The translations under genes and the position numbers were made by a program. Under the pieces are notes generated by a model that had not been told where the DNA came from, did not search any database, and worked only from the letters and a program-made list of their open reading frames with translations. From Acidimicrobiales bacterium (GTDB lineage Bacteria; Actinomycetota; Acidimicrobiia; Acidimicrobiales; SZUA-35), in NCBI GenBank assembly GCA_020630065.1, contig JAHDCC010000008.1:62001-126000 (forward strand): DNA of 64,000 nt, read 5' to 3'. This document shows, piece by piece, positions 1 through 6,726 of the stretch (within the stretch, counting starts at the first letter, position 1; each line of letters starts with the position of its first letter).

Positions 1-267
1 CTTGTCGGGGGCCAAGCCAAGACATTTTCTTTCCGCCAGAACGAACCGAAAGGCGTCGCGATAAGCGACGAAGAGAGCAGCGAGCTAAAGAGATATGCGC
101 AGAGTGTCCGGTCTTATATGCATGTCGAGAATATGCGATTCGGATCAACGAACCCTACGGAATCTGGGGCGGGCTTAATGAAAGTGAGCGGCGGCAAATT
201 GCTGCCGGTCAAGCAAGTTAAAAGCCGAAATACTTCTAGAGATGACAAGAAACGACTAAGAACCTAG
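1..267 (+). CDS. C-terminal part of an unidentified protein, open at the left edge
   Basis: Frame 1 is open from the first base to a TAG at 265-267, giving 88 codons with no start needed inside the window. The peptide is rich in Lys, Arg, Ser and Glu and ends in a basic tail (SRDDKKRLRT). It has no hydrophobic segment and no motif I recognise. The composition is compatible with a real cytoplasmic protein, and it converges on selB with a 51-bp gap. It could also be an accidental open frame, since 88 codons at a window edge is weak evidence. Confidence 0.5.
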   Translation, partial: LVGGQAKTFSFRQNEPKGVAISDEESSELKRYAQSVRSYMHVENMRFGSTNPTESGAGLMKVSGGKLLPVKQVKSRNTSRDDKKRLRT

Positions 268-318
268 TCGCATCAACTGACAGCACATCGAAATCATGTG
301 CTCGCTGAGGGGCAGAAT

Positions 319-2040
319 TCAGTTGACGTTATTAGGAAGGCGAGGACCGGGGATTCGAATATTCTCCCGTCGACGCGTCATCCCAGTCGCATCCATTTCG
401 GCCAGCAACGCTAACGCATATTTCCGAGAAGTAGACCACAGGTCACGAATTTCAGAAACCGTCATGCCGTCAGGGTTTGACAGGAACCCGCCAGCCAGTA
501 AAACCGCAGCTTCTTCAACCGTGGAAGTTGCGAAAAAGATCCCATCTCGTTCAATGACAAGGTTCTGTTGAATGAGTTGTCGAATCTCCCCCCGATTGAC
601 CTCGTCGGCACCCGGTGGACTAAACCCAGCTGCTCGAAGCTGGGAAAGCCACGGGTGTCCGTCGAGGTCTGATGTCGGTTCACCTATTGTCACGGCGGTG
701 CCGGTAACAACCATCTCTTGATCTAGCTCGACGAGGGCCCGCTGCTGTTCGCTTAGCGCCGCTATGTCGAACCCCAAGTCGCCGGCGGCCTCGATTATTC
801 TGCGCAGTTCAGCTTCAGCGTCTGAACGAACCTTAGGGTCGACGACCCAGCGCCCGACAGTTGGTTCCACTAGTTCTCCGGCGATCTTCGAAAGGTGGGC
901 GGCCTCGGCCCACCCCCGCTCCTTAACCAACCGTTCCGTGGAGATCTCGGGATTGGCTTTTGTCGTTGGGAGCAGCGGGTCAACGTCGAGAAAATGACCT
1001 CCACCTACGGTCTCATTTCGGCCACTCTCGCGAAGGATAAATCGGTCTCCCGGCTGGGCAGGGACAACCCGGTCAAGGTACAGGCGGATCTTTCCCGTAG
1101 ACCCTGGTTCAAGTTCTTGACCGCCGAGTATTTGAATCTTGGCGGACAGTTCAGCTGAACCGATGTAGACAAAGTAGGCTCCTCGGCGATCAACGGAATG
1201 GTCGAGGCTGTCGAGAACCCGAATTTGGGCGTCGACTTTGGCGGACAAGTGCCACTGGCCGGACGTTATCAAACAATCGCCCCTCCGTATTTCGTTGTGG
1301 TCCACGCCGGTGAGGTTGACGGCTACTCTGTTTCCTGGGTCGACCGTCTCTTGCTTGGTATTGTGATTCTGCATTGACCGGATACGGGCCGACACGTTAG
1401 AAGGGGTGAACTCGATTTCGTCTCCGATCTTCAGTCGCCCTTCCGTCAGCGTTCCGGTGACAACGGCTCCAGCCCCTTTGGGTGAAAACGAACGGTCGAC
1501 CCAAAGCCTTGGTCTACCCCGGTCTTGGTCGACGTCATCTGGGATGTGGGCGTCGAGCGCTGTTTGTAGTTCGGTAAACCCGATTCCCGTTTGTGTAGAA
1601 GTTCCAATGATGGGTGCATTCGCGAGAAACGTTCCGGCAACCCGATCTTCCGTTTCCATCTTTGCCAGTTCCAACAGATCATCATCTACGAGATCGGCTT
1701 TGGTGATGGCGATAATGCCCCGTTGGATTCCTAATAGTTCTAAGATTTGGAGGTGTTCTTCGGATTGGGGTTTCCATCCTTCAACTGCAGAAACAACAAA
1801 AACACAGCCGTCGATTGCTCCGACCCCGGACAGCATGTTCCGAAGAAACTTGATGTGGCCGGGAACGTCGATGAAAGATATGCGTCTTCCTGAAGGTAAG
1901 GTCGCTGACGCAAACCCGAGGTCGATAGTGAGTCCGCGTGCTTTCTCTTCTTTCCACCGGTCGGGATCTGTTCCAGTCAGATGCTGAACGAGGGTTGATT
2001 TGCCATGGTCAACGTGGCCGGCGGTCGCGACTACGGTCAT
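319..2040 (-). CDS. selB: Selenocysteine-specific elongation factor SelB
   Basis: SelB is the EF-Tu-like GTPase that carries Sec-tRNA(Sec) to UGA codons marked by a SECIS hairpin. The 573-residue protein starts with the G1 loop GHVDHGKS (residues 8-15), followed by the G3 motif DVPGH (58-62) and a TKAD G4 motif near residue 113. Beta-barrel domains follow, then a C-terminal winged-helix part (last about 200 residues) that in SelB binds the SECIS RNA. Its ATG overlaps the selA stop in an ATGA tetramer at 2037-2040, so selA-selB form a translationally coupled operon on the minus strand. Length and order fit the family. No selenoprotein, selD or tRNA-Sec was recognised in the window, so those must lie elsewhere if the pathway works. 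Confidence 0.95.
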   Translation of the reverse strand: MTVVATAGHVDHGKSTLVQHLTGTDPDRWKEEKARGLTIDLGFASATLPSGRRISFIDVPGHIKFLRNMLSGVGAIDGCVFVVSAVEGWKPQSEEHLQILELLGIQRGIIAITKADLVDDDLLELAKMETEDRVAGTFLANAPIIGTSTQTGIGFTELQTALDAHIPDDVDQDRGRPRLWVDRSFSPKGAGAVVTGTLTEGRLKIGDEIEFTPSNVSARIRSMQNHNTKQETVDPGNRVAVNLTGVDHNEIRRGDCLITSGQWHLSAKVDAQIRVLDSLDHSVDRRGAYFVYIGSAELSAKIQILGGQELEPGSTGKIRLYLDRVVPAQPGDRFILRESGRNETVGGGHFLDVDPLLPTTKANPEISTERLVKERGWAEAAHLSKIAGELVEPTVGRWVVDPKVRSDAEAELRRIIEAAGDLGFDIAALSEQQRALVELDQEMVVTGTAVTIGEPTSDLDGHPWLSQLRAAGFSPPGADEVNRGEIRQLIQQNLVIERDGIFFATSTVEEAAVLLAGGFLSNPDGMTVSEIRDLWSTSRKYALALLAEMDATGMTRRRENIRIPGPRLPNNVN

Positions 2041-3329
2041 GATACTGACTGGCTGAGGGCGGCGGAAAGCGAAGCGATTAGTTGCTGATCCGCATCAGGG
2101 TGGATGGTTCGAAGGTCCACAATTGTGGCGTTATCAACCACTCGGGCTATGAGCGGAGTTGGTTGAGCACGTAGTTCTCGGCTGAGGTCGCCGGAGATTT
2201 TTACACCAACGCTAGGGATGGTGACGGTTGGTAGCGTTCCTCCTCCCGGAACCGATTCGGTCGAGATCACTTCTATCTGGCTATCAGGGTTCCCGGCACG
2301 GAGAGACCCGACGACTGCGGTAGCTCGTTGCTGAATAGTTTGCGGGTCGATAGTCGCCATACGCCAAAACTCGATAGCTTGGCCATCTCGGTTGAGGTAC
2401 GAAAGGGTTGTCGTCTGCAGTGCATGCAGGACGAGGCTTCCCGGGCGAGTCGCACGGGCAAGTGGATGGGCGGCGCATGCCGCGATGAGTTCCGCGCTGC
2501 CGGCCAGAATGCCGGCTTGGGGTCCGCCAAAAAGTTTGTCGCCGCTGAACAGCACTAGGTCGGCTCCCGCTTCAAGGGTTTGACGAGCCGCCGGTTCGTT
2601 TTCGAGCCAGGCCGGTGGCTTTATGTTGGGTAGCCACGGGCACGTGGAATCCAGTAGTCCCGACCCGATATCGGCGATAACGGGAATGTCAAGACTCGAC
2701 AGTTCACGTATCGACACTTCTTCGGTGAACCCGACGATCGAGTAGTTGGATTGGTGAACTTTAAGCGCCAACGCTGCGGCGTCCCCGTCGACGGCTTTTT
2801 GGTAGTCACGTAGTCGGGTTCTGTTGGTTGTGCCTACCTCGATCAGTTCAGCACCCGACTGGCGCATCACATCGGGTACCCGGAAACCGCCACCGATTTC
2901 GACGAGTTCGCCTCTACTGACGGCTACCTTCTGACCGTTCGCCAGGGCGCCGAGCGCGAGCATGAGTGCACTTGCACAATTGTTTACCGCCATGGCGGCT
3001 TCTGCCCCACACGCGGTCGCCAACAGATTTCCGATCGTTTTTTGACGGCTGCCTCGTTGGCCGGTTTCTACATCGATCTCGAGGTTCGAAAACGATGCCG
3101 TTTGGTTTAAGGCGAGTGGAGCCCGACCCATGTTGGTGTGAAGCAACACGCCGGTCCCGTTGAGTACTGGGTTTAAGAGTTGACGGTACCTCTTTGTCGC
3201 TAGTACTTCAATGTCGTCGACCTGGTCGGTGGCTATCGCCTCTTGGGCGACCTCAACCAAAATTGGCCATGGTAGATCATGATGTTCAATCGAGCGGGCA
3301 AGTTTGTCAACCGAAGGGGGAAAGCTCAC
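2037..3329 (-). CDS. selA: L-seryl-tRNA(Sec) selenium transferase SelA
   Basis: SelA converts Ser-tRNA(Sec) to Sec-tRNA(Sec) with selenophosphate, using PLP. The 430-residue protein has the family layout: an N-terminal helical tRNA-binding region, the LEIDVETGQRGSR segment, and the PLP lysine in FSGDKLFGGPQAG at about residue 265. The chosen start is GTG at 3329 (MSFPPSVDKL); there is no strong ribosome-binding site, so a slightly different start is possible. It is the first gene of the selA-selB pair and is divergent from the FxsA gene across 159 bp. Confidence 0.95.
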   Translation of the reverse strand: MSFPPSVDKLARSIEHHDLPWPILVEVAQEAIATDQVDDIEVLATKRYRQLLNPVLNGTGVLLHTNMGRAPLALNQTASFSNLEIDVETGQRGSRQKTIGNLLATACGAEAAMAVNNCASALMLALGALANGQKVAVSRGELVEIGGGFRVPDVMRQSGAELIEVGTTNRTRLRDYQKAVDGDAAALALKVHQSNYSIVGFTEEVSIRELSSLDIPVIADIGSGLLDSTCPWLPNIKPPAWLENEPAARQTLEAGADLVLFSGDKLFGGPQAGILAGSAELIAACAAHPLARATRPGSLVLHALQTTTLSYLNRDGQAIEFWRMATIDPQTIQQRATAVVGSLRAGNPDSQIEVISTESVPGGGTLPTVTIPSVGVKISGDLSRELRAQPTPLIARVVDNATIVDLRTIHPDADQQLIASLSAALSQSVS

Positions 3330-3488
3330 AAGTCGATGCTAGTGGGTGTAGTTGGCTTAGCACCGCTACATCTCTCGATGAAGTCTGCGGCATTTAAGCG
3401 GACTTCATTCGACGTATTGCCATTGCGGTTTGTTGCTTCTGACGCAAAGGAGTTTTACTGCCGTCAGACTGGTGTAAACTTATAAGTA

Positions 3489-3992
3489 ATGTTTTCCCGG
3501 CCTGCTCTCGTTGTTTTTGGCGTCGCAGTAGTCGAGTTTTTCTTGTTCGTTTACCTGGTCAGGGCCTTTGGCGCTATTCCGATAACGCTGTTAGCGATAT
3601 TGCTGAGTGTCGGTGGTTTGTACTATCTGGTCAGGTTTACGCCTAAGGCATTGCGTCGTGGATTTAGGCAGTTAGTTGACTCCGGTGGCGATGTATCCAC
3701 AAAGGATGCAGGCGATCAAGCCGCTCGGGTTGTCGCTGGTTTGCTGTTGGCGGTCCCGGGAATTCTGACTGGAGTTGGTGGCTTGTTGCTTTTAGTAAAA
3801 CCAATACGCAATCTCTTATCACCGGCTATCGGGATGCACGTTGTGCAATATGTTCCGACTGGTCCGATTCAAGCCATAACATCCTTTGGGCGTCGTGGAC
3901 GTGGCAATATTATTGACGTCGACGTTGTCGACGTCGATGGCTATTCTTCGAAAACCGAACCTACTTCATCAAATCCCCCCGAACTACTCTGA
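3489..3992 (+). CDS. fxsA: FxsA family membrane protein
   Basis: A 167-residue integral membrane protein with N-terminal transmembrane segments (about 8-28 and 32-50) and a hydrophobic stretch at about 80-105 containing the FxsA signature LLAVPGILTGVGGLLLL. In E. coli, FxsA overproduction relieves exclusion of phage T7 by the F plasmid; its normal role is unknown. The tail (residues 135-167) is polar and acidic. A TAAACT hexamer at 3475-3480 sits about 8 bases before the ATG, so the message may be nearly leaderless. It is followed closely by the MBL-fold gene, which probably shares its transcript. Confidence 0.85.
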   Translation: MFSRPALVVFGVAVVEFFLFVYLVRAFGAIPITLLAILLSVGGLYYLVRFTPKALRRGFRQLVDSGGDVSTKDAGDQAARVVAGLLLAVPGILTGVGGLLLLVKPIRNLLSPAIGMHVVQYVPTGPIQAITSFGRRGRGNIIDVDVVDVDGYSSKTEPTSSNPPELL

Positions 3993-4017
3993 GACGAGTT
4001 CAGGAGCCCCAGACCTC

Positions 4018-4587
4018 ATGATTGACGAAACCGCACCCCTTCCGCCTATCACCCCTGGTGTAGCGCGGGCATTGAGTCCACTCGTTCGACGTATCGCTTG
4101 TGAATCAACCGACGGTGAACCCGGCCTAAATACGTATCTTGTTGGTATCGATGAGATTGTTATCATCGATCCCGGACCGGGGGACAGTAGTCATCTTGAT
4201 GTCTTGTGCGGCTGCGGGGGCGACCGCATCAGATGGATCGTGCTAACCGACGCTCAGTCCGAATATTCTGCGGGAGCGATGAAGCTGAAGGAACTGACTG
4301 GCGCCGAACTGCTGGCTCCTGCGGGTTTTGACGGAGCCGACCAGATATTGGGGGATGGCTACAAGATTGATGCGACCGAATTTCGTATCACCGCTGTTGC
4401 CGTTACCGATGGTGATGACGGTCGATTCTCATTTGTCTTAGAGCAAGAACGGACCCTTCTTTCCGGCGACCATATAGGTCCTACGGAAGTCCCAGCCGAG
4501 TTCCCGGCGAAGGTCAAATCGTTTCGTATTAAGACCATTGCCCCAGGTCATGGGCAGTACATCGAAGACGCTAACTCTGTTCTCTAA
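4018..4587 (+). CDS. Metallo-beta-lactamase-fold protein with degenerate metal site
   Basis: The 189-residue protein follows the LACTB2/hydroxyacylglutathione hydrolase pattern: an N-terminal strand set with GLNTYLVG and IIDPGPGD (about 36-56), a later LLSGDHI, and APGHG (H178). The hallmark HxHxDH metal motif, expected after IVLT, reads D-A-Q-S-E-Y (78-83), so all four zinc ligands of that motif are replaced. It is therefore probably not a metallohydrolase of the usual kind. An in-frame ATG exists upstream at 3886 but overlaps fxsA by 107 bp and its codons have no family similarity; ATG 4018, 25 bp after fxsA, matches the family start. The preserved fold and altered site suggest a binding or regulatory role (inference). 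Confidence 0.75.
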   Translation: MIDETAPLPPITPGVARALSPLVRRIACESTDGEPGLNTYLVGIDEIVIIDPGPGDSSHLDVLCGCGGDRIRWIVLTDAQSEYSAGAMKLKELTGAELLAPAGFDGADQILGDGYKIDATEFRITAVAVTDGDDGRFSFVLEQERTLLSGDHIGPTEVPAEFPAKVKSFRIKTIAPGHGQYIEDANSVL

Positions 4588-4761
4588 CTAACCGGTTTCG
4601 TCAAAAGATGAATTAACTGGCTTCCCTTCAACAAGGTTGTGGGATAAGGTTCTATGGAAGCAGGCGCCTGAGACGAACTAGTACATGTTGTTTCTACTAA
4701 CGGGGGTAAGTAGTCGCAGCAGCTTAGGCAACTAGTGCTGCTTAGTACGGTTGGAGGCTGT

Positions 4762-5568
4762 ATGGAACTGGTAGATGATGAAGCGCGTATCGGCGCGGCC
4801 ATTGACGGATTTTTCGCAGGTTTGCGCGTTGTTGACCCTCAGGCAGGTTTTGGATGTTCGGCGCCATTTGATTCGGCAATCTGGAGTATTTTCTCTCTGC
4901 TCGAAGGTAATTCTGAACAGGCGGCCACCGTCGAATCCTTGACCAAACGAATTTCTATTATTTTGGAGTGTGAAGACCTCTCAGCCGAGTCACGTCGTCT
5001 CTTGGAAGATTTCCGGGTCTCGGGAAACCTGTGGGGCGGTGGGCCTTCCGAGCGAAGTGAGGTTTTGCCCCGGACACTCGGTGTGGCGTTATGCGAATCG
5101 GTGCGCGAGCGTAGAGTTGAGCGGGCCGCCGAAATAGTCGCTATCACTCATTTCTCTCCTTTGGTAGTGCAAGCTTCTATTGCTTTGGTCGAATTTCAGG
5201 CCTCCCTTCTTTTGGGTCATAGCGTCGATATGGCGGTTGGGTACTCATTAGAAGTTGTTGACCACCCTGAGATACGCCAGGCTTTGCAGATTGAAGCGTC
5301 GGTTGGGCGGGAATCGCTTTCGGCCGCCGATTCGGTGGTCGAGGTAGTGCGTTGGGTTGTTTGGGCGTCGCGACAAGACACTCAAACGATGCTTCTTCTC
5401 GAGAGCATCGCCGAAAGTTCTGGTAACAATCCAGTCGTCGCTTCGTTGTGTGGCGCAGTGCTTGGAAGTCAGGGGCGAGAGTTCCCGACTGCACCGTGTG
5501 TTGATTTGCGTTCAGCGGAAATAGCGGCTCAAATCGCCTACGTTCGTCAAAGCCTTAGTTCGCGGTAA
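4762..5568 (+). CDS. Diverged ADP-ribosylglycohydrolase-fold protein
   Basis: The 268-residue protein is mainly helical and soluble. Two segments recall ADP-ribosylglycohydrolase (DraG/ARH family): ITHFSP with the following helix ending LLLG (about 128-152), and SSGNNPVVASLCGAVLGSQG (about 219-238). These correspond to the family's THPxP and GGDTDTxAAxxGALLGAxxG segments. The metal-binding Asp-Thr-Asp is replaced by Asn-Asn-Pro, and no N-terminal DDT motif is visible. It is likely inactive as a hydrolase. ATG 4762 is chosen because GGAGG stands about 6 bases before it; a GTG at 4735 in the same frame is less likely. The family assignment is by eye and moderate. Confidence 0.6.
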   Translation: MELVDDEARIGAAIDGFFAGLRVVDPQAGFGCSAPFDSAIWSIFSLLEGNSEQAATVESLTKRISIILECEDLSAESRRLLEDFRVSGNLWGGGPSERSEVLPRTLGVALCESVRERRVERAAEIVAITHFSPLVVQASIALVEFQASLLLGHSVDMAVGYSLEVVDHPEIRQALQIEASVGRESLSAADSVVEVVRWVVWASRQDTQTMLLLESIAESSGNNPVVASLCGAVLGSQGREFPTAPCVDLRSAEIAAQIAYVRQSLSSR

Positions 5569-5645
5569 CCACGTGCCGACCTCAACCACACGTTCGTGCG
5601 TGTTGGTATCAAGTCGAACCGATGCGCTGGTCGTTTAGTGTGAAA

Positions 5646-5699
5646 ACAACAGCAGCCCTGCCACCTCCGCCGAAAGTAGGTGACAGGGCGCTCTGTTGT
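5646..5699. terminator. Bidirectional hairpin between convergent genes
   Basis: Arms at 5646-5666 and 5678-5699 pair almost fully (ACAACAG...CCACCT with AGGTG...CTGTTGT), with a loop of about 11 bases. It lies between the ends of a plus-strand and a minus-strand gene. On the minus strand a short TTTTC follows the stem. It probably terminates both genes. Confidence 0.7.
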
Positions 5700-5718
5700 G
5701 GGGGGAAACCTAGAAATT

Positions 5719-6606
5719 TTAGACTTGGCAATACTTGTTTCGTAAAGCTTTTTCTACCTGACGGCTACGGCGGTGATGCGTGGCTTTGCTTTGATCACTC
5801 GAACGAGCTAGATCTTGAAAGGACAGTCCGAAACCTCGGTGTAGAACAAAGCTCGCTGCGCAGAGCTTTGACGATCCGGACTCGCTTGAAATGTCGAGGG
5901 TGAGGAATTGCAAAGATTCCTGAATCTCATCGACCAGTTTCTCGGCGTCGTCGCGGCATTCGAGCGCCGTGGTCGGAAACGGGTCGACCTGACGCGTCCG
6001 TCGTTGTTGTGTTCGTAGCGAAGAAAGGGCACGGTTCGTGGCGTTCATGCGAACACAAGCGAGCGGATCTCGCCGGTGTGGTCCAACTTTTGACTGGTCG
6101 GACAGTTCGATGAACGCAAACATCATGACTTCAGACAGCGCAGACTCGGTTTCGAACGATCGGAATTTCAGCGGCCACCAGTAGCCGTCAACCGATACCA
6201 AGATCGCCTGCAAACTGATACGCATCGCTGTCTGATTTGACGCTGCCATATCAACGATGCAGCCAATACTGTGTCTACTCGTTTGGCTCAAATATCGCGA
6301 CCCGTTGGAGCCACCCAGCTGGTCGACTAGGTCTGTAATCGCCAAGGTGTCTAGCTGGCTGCGGCGGAGTTGGTCTGTCGCCCCGATCAGTTGAGTTGTA
6401 TCTCGTTTCCATCGTCTTGACCGTATGCGGCATTGCCAGTCTGAGTCTAACGATTGGTAAAGGTCAGTCGATCTAACGTTGAGCGCCATTTGAAGTGAAG
6501 TCTCCATGCCTGCTTGATGGGATGACAACAGACTTGTCCATAGGGCTAATCGAGCACTCATAACCTTGTATGACCAGAGCTGTCTAAGACCACTGATTGG
6601 ACTCAT
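5719..6606 (-). CDS. Unknown protein with a sigma-factor region-4-like C-terminus
   Basis: The 295-residue protein is rich in Ser, Arg and Gln and has no membrane segment. I do not recognise its first 220 residues. The last about 50 residues (HRGFGLSFQDLARSSDQSKA, then an Arg-rich helix) resemble the helix-turn-helix of ECF sigma region 4, where a GLSxxEIA segment is followed by a recognition helix. A weak possibility is therefore an atypical sigma-like or DNA-binding regulator. It stands alone, with a terminator hairpin between it and the upstream exporter gene (6658-6689) and another after its stop. Confidence 0.55.
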   Translation of the reverse strand: MSPISGLRQLWSYKVMSARLALWTSLLSSHQAGMETSLQMALNVRSTDLYQSLDSDWQCRIRSRRWKRDTTQLIGATDQLRRSQLDTLAITDLVDQLGGSNGSRYLSQTSRHSIGCIVDMAASNQTAMRISLQAILVSVDGYWWPLKFRSFETESALSEVMMFAFIELSDQSKVGPHRRDPLACVRMNATNRALSSLRTQQRRTRQVDPFPTTALECRDDAEKLVDEIQESLQFLTLDISSESGSSKLCAASFVLHRGFGLSFQDLARSSDQSKATHHRRSRQVEKALRNKYCQV

Positions 6607-6657
6607 AACCCCAGCTCAGGGCAGTATTTCAATATTTTTGGAAAGTTAGGTACACAA

Positions 6658-6689
6658 AAGCGGGCTTTGCCGATAGCAAAGCCCGCTTA
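6658..6689 (-). terminator. Rho-independent terminator of the ABC permease gene
   Basis: Arms at 6658-6670 and 6676-6688 (AAGCGGGCTTTGC / GCAAAGCCCGCTT) pair perfectly around a 5-base loop. Read on the minus strand, the stem is followed by TTTTGTGTA. It lies 38 bp past the permease stop. Confidence 0.9.
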
Positions 6690-6726
6690 GTCGAGTAGTA
6701 AACCCGGTCTTTTCGAATATGAGGTA

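Noticed and set aside
335..370. tRNA-like GGATTCGAAT near the selB 3' end, considered as tRNA-Sec
   Set aside because: No acceptor, D-arm or UCA anticodon stem can be built around it, and it lies in selB codons.
1406..1987. 193-codon plus-strand open frame
   Set aside because: Antisense to selB, rich in Ser, Arg and Pro, no motif; a shadow of the real gene.
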